DNA of 64,000 nt, taken from NCBI RefSeq assembly GCF_001717955.1, contig NZ_CP014168.1, positions 620,001 through 684,000 on the forward strand, read 5' to 3'. Of this stretch, positions 54,282 to 62,687 are shown piece by piece. The stretch is from Sphingomonas panacis. GTDB lineage: Bacteria > Pseudomonadota > Alphaproteobacteria > Sphingomonadales > Sphingomonadaceae. Within the stretch, counting starts at the first letter, position 1; every line of letters begins with the position of its first letter. The notes under the pieces were generated by a model, which saw nothing but the letters and a program-made list of their open reading frames with translations, searched no databases and was not told the DNA's origin. The translations under genes were made by a program, and so were the position numbers.

Positions 54282-55100
54282 CTATTCGGAACGATCGCCA
54301 CTCAGATAGGGCAGCAGGCGGACGCGCGGGAACACATCGTCGAGCGGCTTGGTGTCGGGCAGGATGTAGACAACGCCGCCGGCTTTCCGAAACAGCGGGC
54401 TCACATGCTTGGTGTAGAAGCTGGTGCCGACATTGATGCAGCCGAAGCTGATGCGATTGTCGTCGGGCGTCGGCGAGAGCAGCCGCGCGACACGGTGCTC
54501 CTTCTTGTTGGTGGTGATGACCGCGTGAAGCGCGACCGAATTGGCGTAATCGACCCAGAGCACGCGCGTATGCCCGAACGCCCTGCCGAATTTGGCAACG
54601 AACCGGCCCGCTGGCGTGGTCCGTTCGGCCGGGCCGATCTCGGACAGGTTCTTCTTGGTGCCGACGCCGGGTGTGGAATCGTCACCCACGCCCACGCCGA
54701 TCAGCACCGGCGTCTGGCCGACGACTTCGCCATTCGCCTTGAACAGGAACAGCATCGCCGCCTGCTTGTCGATGACGATGTAGGGGAGCGAGCCATTGTC
54801 ATGCTCGGCCGAAACCCAGCCCAGCACGCGGCTGACCGATTCGGACGGAGTGATCTCCACCGGCTTGGGTGCTTCGCCGGCTTTGGCGCCCTTGCGCTTG
54901 GCCGCAGCCGATGGCTTGGCGGCGCCTTTTTTCGGCGCGCCGGCCTTTTTCGGTGTCTTGGCCTTCTTTGCCGAAGACGCGGTTTTTTGCTGAGGCGCTG
55001 AGGCCGTCGGTGCTGCCACGACGGGCGACACCAGCAACCCGAGCACTGCCGCCGGGACCAGGCCCATGCGGCGAACGATACGAAACGGCTCTGTGAACAT
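54282..55100 (-). CDS. L,D-transpeptidase (YkuD domain)
   Basis: Exported cell-wall enzyme (272 aa). A signal-like segment (MGLVPAAVLGLLVSPVVAAP) is followed by a Lys/Ala-rich linker of about 45 residues, then the YkuD domain. The catalytic histidine is in SVALHAVITTNKKEH, and the cysteine in ISFGCINVGTSFY near residue 220. Such enzymes make 3-3 cross-links or attach proteins to peptidoglycan. ATG 55100 (MFTEPF) is used. A coiled-coil lipoprotein gene lies 59 bases upstream. Confidence 0.88.
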   Translation of the reverse strand: MFTEPFRIVRRMGLVPAAVLGLLVSPVVAAPTASAPQQKTASSAKKAKTPKKAGAPKKGAAKPSAAAKRKGAKAGEAPKPVEITPSESVSRVLGWVSAEHDNGSLPYIVIDKQAAMLFLFKANGEVVGQTPVLIGVGVGDDSTPGVGTKKNLSEIGPAERTTPAGRFVAKFGRAFGHTRVLWVDYANSVALHAVITTNKKEHRVARLLSPTPDDNRISFGCINVGTSFYTKHVSPLFRKAGGVVYILPDTKPLDDVFPRVRLLPYLSGDRSE

Positions 55101-55159
55101 GATGGCCTTGTTCAACAGAGCCGTTCGCAAATGCAACAGTGTTTAGCGCGTTACCGCGA

Positions 55160-55471
55160 TCAACCGCGCGGCTTGCGCTGACGGCGCTGCTGCTGTTGCT
55201 GCATCTGCTGATCGAGACCATCGACACGGCCCTGGAGCTGGTCGATGCGCTGGCCGTTCTGCTGCGCCTGGCCCGCTGCGGCCTGCGCCTGCGTGAGTGC
55301 CTGGCCGGCGGTGCCTTCGACAGTGTGCAAACGCCCGTCGATGCCATCGATCCGCGTGTTCACGGTGGCGATCTGGCTATTCACATATCCCTTGGTGGCG
55401 CAGCCACCAAGGCCGACCGATCCGAGCAGGATCATGGCGGCGGCTGAAGTCTTCGAAGGCAATGAAAGCAT
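55160..55471 (-). CDS. Small coiled-coil lipoprotein
   Basis: A 103-aa outer-membrane-type lipoprotein. The signal peptide ends in a lipobox (SVGLGGC, acylated cysteine at 24). The rest is an alpha-helical coiled coil (VNSQIATVNTRIDGIDGRLH, then TVEGTAGQALTQAQAA) ending in Gln-rich and Arg-rich tail residues. ATG 55471 (MLSLPSK) is chosen. It resembles Lpp-like murein lipoproteins in plan but lacks a C-terminal lysine. Adjacent to the L,D-transpeptidase gene. Confidence 0.8.
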   Translation of the reverse strand: MLSLPSKTSAAAMILLGSVGLGGCATKGYVNSQIATVNTRIDGIDGRLHTVEGTAGQALTQAQAAAGQAQQNGQRIDQLQGRVDGLDQQMQQQQQRRQRKPRG

Positions 55472-55634
55472 GTACGCACCTCTACGCGAAGGTTGGGGTG
55501 CGCAAGCCAAGCTCAGACCTCCGGGCTTGGCAATTTCAAATGGGTGAAATGTGCTCCGAACGCGATGGAAAGATTGATCGACGTCAAGATTGACTGCCTC
55601 TGGAGCGCGGTGGAGGCCGGCAAGAGCGGGTGAA

Positions 55635-55660
55635 CGGGGGCCACATCACAGCAGCCCCCG
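55635..55660 (-). terminator. Candidate terminator after the sugar-acid operon
   Basis: CGGGGGC (55635-55641) and GCCCCCG (55654-55660) form a 7-bp stem 20 bases beyond the FAH-gene stop. No T run follows on the minus strand, so this is an inference from position. Confidence 0.4.
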
Positions 55661-55680
55661 ATTCTTCCTTCGGTAACCGG

Positions 55681-56538
55681 TCAGCCCCTTGGCGCCGCCG
55701 CGACGCATGCCTGGCGCTGCTCACCGAGACCATCGATGCCGAGGCGGATCGTGTCGCCGGCCTTAAGATACCAGGGCTGCGGCTTCTGCCCCAGCCCGAC
55801 GCCCGGCGGCGTGCCGGTGGTGATGATGTCGCCCGGCTCGAGCGTCATGAAGCGCGAGCAATACGCGACGATCTCGGCGACCGAGAAGATCATCGTCGCG
55901 GTGTTGCCGTTCTGGAGGCGCTTGCCGTTCACCTCGAGCCACAGGCCGAGCGCCTGCGGATCGCTCACCTCGTCCGTCGTCACCAGCCAGGGGCCGACCG
56001 GGCCGAAGGAGGGGAAGCCCTTGCCCTTGTCCCACGTCGGGCCACGCTCGGTCTGCCATTCGCGTTCGGACACGTCGTTGACGACGCAATAGCCGGCGAC
56101 ATGCGCAAGCGCGTCCGCTTCGTCGATATCGTGCGCCGCCGTGCCGATGACGACGCCGAGTTCGACCTCCCAATCGGTCTTGGTCGAATCGCGCGGGATG
56201 GTGACGGGATCGTTCGGCCCTTGCAGGCAGCTCACCCATTTGTTGAACACCACCGGCTCGGACGGGATCGGCAGGTTCGATTCGGCGGCGTGATCGGCAT
56301 AGTTCAGCCCGATCGCGATGAACTTGCGCGTGCCCGCGACCGGCACGCCGTAGCGCGCACCTTCGGCGGCGAGCGGCAGCGTCTCGACCTGCACCGCGCG
56401 CAGACGCGCCAGTCCCTCGGCGGAGATCGCAGCGGCGTCGAGGTCGGCGACCACGCCGGAGAGATCGCGGATGCGGCCCTCGGCATCGACGATGCCCGGC
56501 TGCTCGGCGCCGGCCGGCCCAAATCGGCAAAGCTTCAT
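55681..56538 (-). CDS. FAH-family hydrolase, probable 2,4-diketo-3-deoxy-sugar-acid hydrolase
   Basis: Fumarylacetoacetate-hydrolase-fold enzyme (285 aa). Metal ligands are in DWEVELGVVIGTAAHDID, and other family markers are FIAIGLNYADHAAES, VVFNKWVSCLQGPND and GDIITTGTPPGVGLGQKP. In the L-rhamnose/L-fucose diketo pathway this family cleaves 2,4-diketo-3-deoxy acids to pyruvate and L-lactate, which fits the neighbouring lactate oxidase and SDR genes. The exact sugar is inferred from context. It is the last gene of the operon, one base from the lldD-like gene. Confidence 0.82.
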   Translation of the reverse strand: MKLCRFGPAGAEQPGIVDAEGRIRDLSGVVADLDAAAISAEGLARLRAVQVETLPLAAEGARYGVPVAGTRKFIAIGLNYADHAAESNLPIPSEPVVFNKWVSCLQGPNDPVTIPRDSTKTDWEVELGVVIGTAAHDIDEADALAHVAGYCVVNDVSEREWQTERGPTWDKGKGFPSFGPVGPWLVTTDEVSDPQALGLWLEVNGKRLQNGNTATMIFSVAEIVAYCSRFMTLEPGDIITTGTPPGVGLGQKPQPWYLKAGDTIRLGIDGLGEQRQACVAAAPRG

Positions 56539-56539
56539 A

Positions 56540-57709
56540 TCAGGAATTCCTTCTGGTCGGATCGGAGGGATAATCGGCGAGAATGTTGCGATCGAGCGAG
56601 TCGATGCGGTTGCAGCCGGCGAGCGTCATGACCACGCGCATCTCCTTCTCCAGCATCGCCAGCATGCGATCGACCCCGGCCTCGCCCCCGGCGGCGAGCG
56701 CCCACAGCCAGGCGCGGCCGAGCAGCACACCGCGCGCGCCGAGCGCGAGCATGCGGACGACGTCGAGCCCGGAGCGGACCCCGCCATCGGCGAGGATCGT
56801 CATCCGATCCCCCACCGCATCGGCGATGGCGGGCAAAGCGCGCGCGACCGACAGCACGCCATCAAGCTGCCGACCGCCGTGATTGGACACGACCAGCCCC
56901 TGCGCGCCGTAAGCCGCCGCATCGCGCGCGTCGTCTGGATCGAGGATGCCCTTGATGACGAGCGGGCCGTCCCACGCGTCGCGCAGCCAGTCGAGATCCT
57001 TCCAGCGAATGCCGGGATCGAAATTGGCGGCAAGCCAGCCGATGTAATCGTTCATGCCGCTGTCCTTGCCCAGCACCGGCACGAGATTGCCGAGCTGGTG
57101 CGGGCGCCCGTTCAGCCCGACGTCCCACGCCCAGCCCGGCTTGCCGATCGTCTGAAGCGCGCGCCGCAGCGGCCCGTTCGCGCCCGACATGCCCGAGTGG
57201 AGATCACGGTGGCGGATTCCCGGGGTCGGCATGTCGACGGTGAAGACGAGAGTCGTCGCACCCTGCTCCCTGGCCTGCGCGATCAAATCCCGCATGAAGC
57301 CGCGATCGCGCACGACGTAGAGCTGGAACCACAGATCGACGTCGGGCGCCCCGGCGCGCAGTTCGGCGAGCGGGCAGATCGCCACGGTCGAGAGCGTGAA
57401 GGGGACGCCGTGCCGCGCCGCCGCGCGCGCCGCCTGCACCTCGCCGCGCCGGCGGAACATGCCGCCGATGCCGATCGGCCCGAGCGCGACCGGCAGCGGC
57501 ATGCGGCGGCCGAACCACTCGGCCGAAAGATCAACCGTCGCCACATCCTGCAACACGCGCTGGCGAAGCGCGATGTCGGCGAGATCGGCGAGGTTGCGCC
57601 GCATCGTATGCTCGGCACCCGCGCCGCCATCGGCATAATCGAACAGGAAGCGTGGCAGCCGGCGCCGCGCGGCCTCACGGAAATCGTCGATCGCGGCGAT
57701 GATCGTCAT
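56540..57709 (-). CDS. lldD: FMN-dependent alpha-hydroxy acid dehydrogenase (L-lactate type)
   Basis: Flavoprotein (389 aa) of the LldD/glycolate oxidase family that oxidises L-lactate to pyruvate. [19 protein letters not shown] marks the N-terminus, [16 protein letters not shown] [16 protein letters not shown] the FMN region, and the catalytic histidine and arginine are in [32 protein letters not shown] is the C-terminal FMN motif. Within the operon it would take the L-lactate released by the FAH-family hydrolase. Mandelate or another 2-hydroxyacid is an alternative substrate. Confidence 0.87.
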   Translation of the reverse strand: MTIIAAIDDFREAARRRLPRFLFDYADGGAGAEHTMRRNLADLADIALRQRVLQDVATVDLSAEWFGRRMPLPVALGPIGIGGMFRRRGEVQAARAAARHGVPFTLSTVAICPLAELRAGAPDVDLWFQLYVVRDRGFMRDLIAQAREQGATTLVFTVDMPTPGIRHRDLHSGMSGANGPLRRALQTIGKPGWAWDVGLNGRPHQLGNLVPVLGKDSGMNDYIGWLAANFDPGIRWKDLDWLRDAWDGPLVIKGILDPDDARDAAAYGAQGLVVSNHGGRQLDGVLSVARALPAIADAVGDRMTILADGGVRSGLDVVRMLALGARGVLLGRAWLWALAAGGEAGVDRMLAMLEKEMRVVMTLAGCNRIDSLDRNILADYPSDPTRRNS

Positions 57710-57719
57710 GCGGGCCTAC

Positions 57720-58469
57720 TCACGCCATCGTCCAGCCGCCGTCGATCGCGATGGCGCTGCCGGTGATATAGCCGCTCTCGTCGCTTGAGAGGTACAGCGC
57801 GAGCTGCGCGATCTCCTCTGCGGTGCCGATCCGCCCCATCGGCTGGCGCGAGATGAAGGCGGCGCGCGCCGCATCGGCATCCCCGGTCGCGGCGAGGCGC
57901 TCGTCGAGCGAGGGCGACTGCACCGTGCCGGGGCAGATCGCGTTGCAGCGGATTCCCTGCCCGACGTAATCGAGCGCGATCGAGCGGGTCAGCCCGACCA
58001 CCGCGCCTTTCGACGCGCAATAGGCGAGCCGGTTGGGCACGCCGATCATCGCGCCGGCGACCGAGGCGATGTTGACGATCGCGCCCCGCCCCGCCGCCAG
58101 CATCGCCGGCAGCACCGCCTGAGTCATGCGGATCGTCGCGCGGACATTGAGATCGAACGAGAGATCCAGCCCGCGCTCGGTGACGCTGAGCAGATCGCCG
58201 GCATCGACATAGCCAGCGCAATTGACCAGCACATCGACCGTCCCCGCCGCCGCACCGGCCGCCGCGACCGCCGCCGGATCGAGCAGATCGACGACGAGAG
58301 TCTCGGCGCCGCTGAGCGTCGCCAGCGCCTCGGCCTTGAGGTCGAGCGCGATCACCGCCGCGCCTTCCTGCGCGAACAATTCGGCGATGGCGCGGCCGAT
58401 CCCCTGCGCGGCTCCGGTGACGAGCACGCGCTTTCCGGCGAGACGTGGCATGGTTTCGATGTCCTTCAT
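57720..58469 (-). CDS. SDR family oxidoreductase, probable 2-keto-3-deoxy sugar acid dehydrogenase
   Basis: Classical short-chain dehydrogenase (249 aa). The NAD(P) motif is VLVTGAAQGIGRAIAE, the NNAG-like motif reads VLVNCAGYVDAG, the catalytic serine is in NIASVAGAM and the Tyr-Lys pair in AYCASKGAVVG. The C-terminal YITGSAIAIDGGWTMA is typical. In the diketo pathway an SDR oxidises 2-keto-3-deoxy-L-fuconate or -rhamnonate at C4. ATG 58451 (MPRLAGKRV) is an alternative start. Confidence 0.82.
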   Translation of the reverse strand: MKDIETMPRLAGKRVLVTGAAQGIGRAIAELFAQEGAAVIALDLKAEALATLSGAETLVVDLLDPAAVAAAGAAAGTVDVLVNCAGYVDAGDLLSVTERGLDLSFDLNVRATIRMTQAVLPAMLAAGRGAIVNIASVAGAMIGVPNRLAYCASKGAVVGLTRSIALDYVGQGIRCNAICPGTVQSPSLDERLAATGDADAARAAFISRQPMGRIGTAEEIAQLALYLSSDESGYITGSAIAIDGGWTMA

Positions 58470-58487
58470 GGTTTCGGGAATGTCGGG

Positions 58488-60575
58488 TCAGGGTTTCTCG
58501 GGTTCGATCCCGGCGTGGGCGATCACGTCCTTCGCCGCATCCGGCCACGCGCCCGGCGCCACCGCAAGGGTGTCGATATCGCGGTTGTTCACATACGGCG
58601 TCCACAATCCGGTGCGTCGCCCCGAATCGTGCCAGTTGCCGATCGCGGTGTTGTCCATCGCGGTGCGGCGGGGCGCGATGTCGAGCTGCGAATTGAGGTT
58701 CAGCCACACGCCGACATTGCTGACCACATTGTTGCGCAGCGTGACGTAGCGCGAGCCTTCGTCGAGATACATCGCGATGCCGTCCTTCACGTCATAAATG
58801 TAATTCTCCGCGATCAGCGCGCCGGGATCCGCCGACAGATGGTAGATAGCGCCGCCATCCGGGAACCATTGCTTCACGTCATGCACGCGGTTGCCGACCA
58901 CCACGCTGTCGCGCAACGTCGTCGGCGTATCGTACATCAGGTTGCCGGGCTGGCTGTAATAGCCGCGATTGGCGGTGAGGTAGGCGGCGCTGCCGCCCGG
59001 ATCGTTGACGCCCCAGCCCCAACCGATATCGATCCCGTCATACGGCGTGCCCGAGACGTCGTTGTGCCAGATCACCGCGCCGCTCGCATAGGTGACGAGG
59101 ATCGCCGCCTGCTCGCGGTAATGCTGCGAGACCGTTCGCACGAGGTTGTTGCTGATGAGGATGTCGCGCACGCTCATTTCCGGGCGCGACGGGTGATGCG
59201 CGTCGGGCCGCACCCCGCCGACCATGATCGCCCCGCCGGCGAGATCGGTGAAGCGTGACCGGCGCACGTCGATCGCGCTGACACCGAGGCCGATGCCGCT
59301 GTCATTGGCGTCCGGGTTGTTGCCGATGCCGAGCGCGATCTGGCCGAGCTGGGTGAATTCATCGTGATCGAACACGATTCGCGTCGCCGCCGCGACCTGC
59401 ACGGCGGCGGGCTGCTGCCGCCAGCGGTTGCGCATCGCCTCGAACGGCCAGCACCCCCATGAACAGTCGCGGATCGGATCGCCCGGATAACCGGCCCATT
59501 CGCCGGCCAGGAACGATCCGCTCTGCTGGCTGGCATAGCCCTCCGGTCCCGATGGCAGCAGCCAACTGGTGTGGCGGAAACTCAGACCCCGGAACTGAAG
59601 ATCCTTGATCGTCTCGTCATAGCTGCCCGAGATCGAAAGCAGGAGTTCGAGGCGCGGCAGCACCACCTCGATCCGCTTCATGTCCTCGCCCGCAGCCGGC
59701 TTGTAGTAGAGCTTGCCCGCGTCCGGATCGGCATAATATTGCCCGGCTTCGCGCAGGAAGCTGAGCGAATTGACGAAGAACAGCCCGGCTTTGTCGCCCC
59801 AGACCGACCGCGCGAACGTATCATAGCCGACCAGATTGTTGCGCCAGCCGGGCTGTTGCATGACGATACGGTCGCCCTCGATCCGCTCGACCATCGCGTG
59901 ACGATCGGTGAACCAGCCGGTCGCCTCGACCTCGATACGGCTCTGGTCGGGCAAATGTGCCAGCGAGCGCCAGGCGGGGTCGGTGATCTCGATGCCGGTC
60001 TTGTCGAACCGGAAGGCGGTGCGCGGCGCACGCACCGAGGCGCGCGGCGCCATGTGCCCGCCAACCCATAACTGGCGCGGATCGATGCCGCGCGGGATAT
60101 CGGCCGACCAGATGCCGCGGCTGGCGTCCGCGAGCGTCCAGCCGGTGACCGGCGTACCGCCCGACACGATCGGATGCGCGCCCGGCGCGGCTTCCCAGCG
60201 CACCGTATAGCCGCCCTGCCCGCCGTCGGCGGCGGTGAAGCGCAACGGCGCGCTGAGCCGGTAGACGCCGTCCGCCACCCGCACGGTCACGTCGTGATCG
60301 CCGTTCAGCCGGCGCACCGCCGCCTGTGCGCGCGCGAACGTGGCGAACGGGTGCGCCGCGCTGCCGTCGCCCTCATCCGAGCCTCGCGGCGACACCGACA
60401 GGACGATCGGCACCGGATCGGGCCGGCGCGAGATATGGATGGCACCCGCCGTATGCGCCTTGCTGGCGGCCGGCGGCACATAGGTCGGAATATCGGAGGC
60501 AGGCTTGAGCTGCGCCGTGGCGGGAGCGACGGCGAGCGTCAGCGACGCGACGAGCAGAACACGATTACGCCGCAT
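58488..60575 (-). CDS. Secreted right-handed parallel beta-helix protein, candidate glycoside hydrolase
   Basis: Exported protein (695 aa). The signal peptide is MRRNRVLLVASLTLAVAPAT, cleaved near ATAQ. Its N-terminal part has SVSPRGSDEGDGSAAHPFAT, ADGVYRLSAPLRF and PIVSGGTPVTGW, a pattern seen in GH141-like and related beta-helix enzymes. The middle and C-terminal parts are repeated beta-helix rungs (NNLVRTVSQHYREQ, GNRVHDVKQWFPDGG, AENYIYDVKDGI). Members of GH141 include alpha-L-fucosidase activity, which would feed this deoxysugar-acid operon; that is inference. It overlaps the amidohydrolase gene by 11 bases. Confidence 0.75.
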   Translation of the reverse strand: MRRNRVLLVASLTLAVAPATAQLKPASDIPTYVPPAASKAHTAGAIHISRRPDPVPIVLSVSPRGSDEGDGSAAHPFATFARAQAAVRRLNGDHDVTVRVADGVYRLSAPLRFTAADGGQGGYTVRWEAAPGAHPIVSGGTPVTGWTLADASRGIWSADIPRGIDPRQLWVGGHMAPRASVRAPRTAFRFDKTGIEITDPAWRSLAHLPDQSRIEVEATGWFTDRHAMVERIEGDRIVMQQPGWRNNLVGYDTFARSVWGDKAGLFFVNSLSFLREAGQYYADPDAGKLYYKPAAGEDMKRIEVVLPRLELLLSISGSYDETIKDLQFRGLSFRHTSWLLPSGPEGYASQQSGSFLAGEWAGYPGDPIRDCSWGCWPFEAMRNRWRQQPAAVQVAAATRIVFDHDEFTQLGQIALGIGNNPDANDSGIGLGVSAIDVRRSRFTDLAGGAIMVGGVRPDAHHPSRPEMSVRDILISNNLVRTVSQHYREQAAILVTYASGAVIWHNDVSGTPYDGIDIGWGWGVNDPGGSAAYLTANRGYYSQPGNLMYDTPTTLRDSVVVGNRVHDVKQWFPDGGAIYHLSADPGALIAENYIYDVKDGIAMYLDEGSRYVTLRNNVVSNVGVWLNLNSQLDIAPRRTAMDNTAIGNWHDSGRRTGLWTPYVNNRDIDTLAVAPGAWPDAAKDVIAHAGIEPEKP

Positions 60576-61407
60576 CCACGGTCTCCAAGGCATAGAAATC
60601 GATGGCAGCGCCGCCGAACAGCCGTTCGATGTCGGCCCCTGCGCGTCCGGCGAAGCGCAGCGCATCCTCATGCCATTGCCGCCAGCCATCGCCGGACAGC
60701 AGCAGCACCGGCCAGTCGCTGCCCCACATCAGCCGTGAGCCGAACGCGCGCACGAGATGCTCGACATACGGCATCAGTGCCTCGGCCGGCTGGCCGGGCG
60801 CCTGTTCGGTGCGCAATCCCGAAAGCTTGCAGTGCAGGCCGAGGCTTGCCAGCGCCGCGATCTCGTCCCGCCACGGATCGAGCGTCGCGGTGGCGGCATA
60901 GGGTTTCGCGGCATGATCGATCACGATCGGAAGATCGGGCCAACGTTCGGCGAAGCGCGCGAGCATCGGCAGGTGGCGCGGCTGGACCAGCGCGTCGAGC
61001 CGCAACCCCGCCGCCTGCATCGCTTCCAATGCTGGCACGAGCGCGTCCTGCAACAGCCAGTCGGTGTCGGCGATCGATTGCAGCATCGGCCGCAGCCCGC
61101 GCAGCTTGGGCCGCTTGGCCAGCGCGCGGATGCGATCGGGTGCGTCCGGGCTTGCCAGATCGACCCAGCCGACCACCGCGCACACCAGCGGCGTGCGCTC
61201 CGCCAGCGAGAGCATCCAGTCGGTATCCGCGTCGGTCGGCTGCGACTGGACGAGCACGCTGCCACTGAGCGGCAATCCCGCAGCGGCGGTGATCAGGTCA
61301 TCGGCGCCGAAGTCGCGGTGGATTTCGGCCTCGGCGGCGGTCGGCCATTCGTGGCCCGCCGTCGCGAGCGACCAGAAATGCTGGTGTGCGTCGATCAGCG
61401 TCATCAT
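60565..61407 (-). CDS. Amidohydrolase family protein, probable sugar-acid lactonase
   Basis: TIM-barrel hydrolase (280 aa) of the amidohydrolase_2 type. The metal motif is LIDAHQHFW at the N-terminus, a later ligand is in VIDHAAKPY, and the conserved aspartate is in LMWGSDWPVL. Related proteins are L-fuconolactonases and L-rhamnono-lactonases, which open the lactone formed by sugar dehydrogenase. The ATG at 61407 overlaps the MFS stop by ATGA. The missing partner is the sugar dehydrogenase itself. Confidence 0.83.
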   Translation of the reverse strand: MMTLIDAHQHFWSLATAGHEWPTAAEAEIHRDFGADDLITAAAGLPLSGSVLVQSQPTDADTDWMLSLAERTPLVCAVVGWVDLASPDAPDRIRALAKRPKLRGLRPMLQSIADTDWLLQDALVPALEAMQAAGLRLDALVQPRHLPMLARFAERWPDLPIVIDHAAKPYAATATLDPWRDEIAALASLGLHCKLSGLRTEQAPGQPAEALMPYVEHLVRAFGSRLMWGSDWPVLLLSGDGWRQWHEDALRFAGRAGADIERLFGGAAIDFYALETVDAA

Positions 61408-62687
61408 CGCACCGACCGGATCGGCAGGACGAGACACGCGCCGAACACCACGAACACGGCGGAGACGACGAACAGCAGCGGATAATTGTTGCCGGTCGCG
61501 TGCAGCAACGCCGCCGCCATTACCGGGCTGAGGATCTGCGGCACGTTGATCGCCGTCGTCAGGATGCCGAGATCCTTGCCGGTGGAATCCTCGCCCGGCG
61601 TGGCGGGCGGCAGGACATGAGTCATCAAGGCGAGATCGACCGACATGAACGCACCGTAGCCAATCCCGATCAGCCCCGCATAGAGGAACATCCCGCGCAG
61701 ATCGGGCGACAGCAGCGGCGCGATCTCCGCCAGCGCCATGACGAGACCGGCGATGAACACCAGCGGCTTCAGCCGGCCGAGCCGGTCGGACAGCCAGCCC
61801 GACAGCAGCCCCGATATCACCAGCGCGACGAACGTCAGCGACGACATCCGCGCGATCGTCAGATTGGCGGCGCTCTGGGTCAGGCCGATATGCCCTTCGA
61901 GAATGTAGAGCAGATAGGTCAGGATCGCCTGATAGCCCATGTAGATCGAGAACCGCCCGAACAATGCCCAGGCGAAATCGGGGTTGGCGCGCGGATCGAT
62001 CCAGAAACTGCGCAGGAACGCGGTGATGCGGAACGGCGCTGGCGCGGCCAGCGTCGCGGGTAGCGGCGGCTCGGGGTTGAGCGCCACGAAGACGAGGCAG
62101 GCGACGATGATCCCGCCGCCGACGATCGCATACGCCAGGAACAGATGCCCCGCGAGCAGCCCGCCGAAGATCGTGCCAGCCGACACGCCCGCGGTCATGC
62201 TCGCGCCGACCACGCCCGATACCATGCCGCGCTCGCTGGGCAGAAAGCGATCGGCGACGATCGTCGTGATCGACGGCTGCATCGAATTGAGGCTGACCGT
62301 GGCGACCAGCCACAAAGCGGTGACACCGACGATGCCGCCACCGAACGGAATCAGGATCGTCGCCACGCCGCCGATGACGCCGCCGAGAACGATCCACGGC
62401 GTGCGTCTGCCGAACCGCGACCGCGTCCGGTCGGACAGCGCGCCCGATACCGGCGTGGTGATCGTGCTGAACACCGAGGTGATCGCATACACCACACCGA
62501 GCGTCGCCATCTTGCCCGCCGGATCGAGATTCTCGATCTGGTTGGGCAGCAGGACGCCGAGGATCGACGCGTACAGCGTGAGCAGAACGAAGAAGACGAA
62601 GCCGAGGCTGACGATCAGCCGCCACTTGCGCCCCCCTTCGACGGGGGTGGCGAGCGGTTCCGCATCGAGCCCGGCGCGCGTGGTCAC
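61404..62687 (-). CDS. MFS transporter, sugar type
   Basis: Twelve-helix major facilitator permease (427 aa). The loop 2-3 motif reads SGALSDRTRSRFGRRTPWI, a form seen in glycoside and sugar-acid symporter-like MFS proteins, and the second-half motif is GWLSDRLGRLKPLV. GTG 62687 overlaps the stop of the enolase-superfamily gene (GTGA). It is likely the importer of the deoxysugar or its acid across the inner membrane, after outer-membrane uptake by the TonB receptor. Confidence 0.87.
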   Translation of the reverse strand: MTTRAGLDAEPLATPVEGGRKWRLIVSLGFVFFVLLTLYASILGVLLPNQIENLDPAGKMATLGVVYAITSVFSTITTPVSGALSDRTRSRFGRRTPWIVLGGVIGGVATILIPFGGGIVGVTALWLVATVSLNSMQPSITTIVADRFLPSERGMVSGVVGASMTAGVSAGTIFGGLLAGHLFLAYAIVGGGIIVACLVFVALNPEPPLPATLAAPAPFRITAFLRSFWIDPRANPDFAWALFGRFSIYMGYQAILTYLLYILEGHIGLTQSAANLTIARMSSLTFVALVISGLLSGWLSDRLGRLKPLVFIAGLVMALAEIAPLLSPDLRGMFLYAGLIGIGYGAFMSVDLALMTHVLPPATPGEDSTGKDLGILTTAINVPQILSPVMAAALLHATGNNYPLLFVVSAVFVVFGACLVLPIRSVR

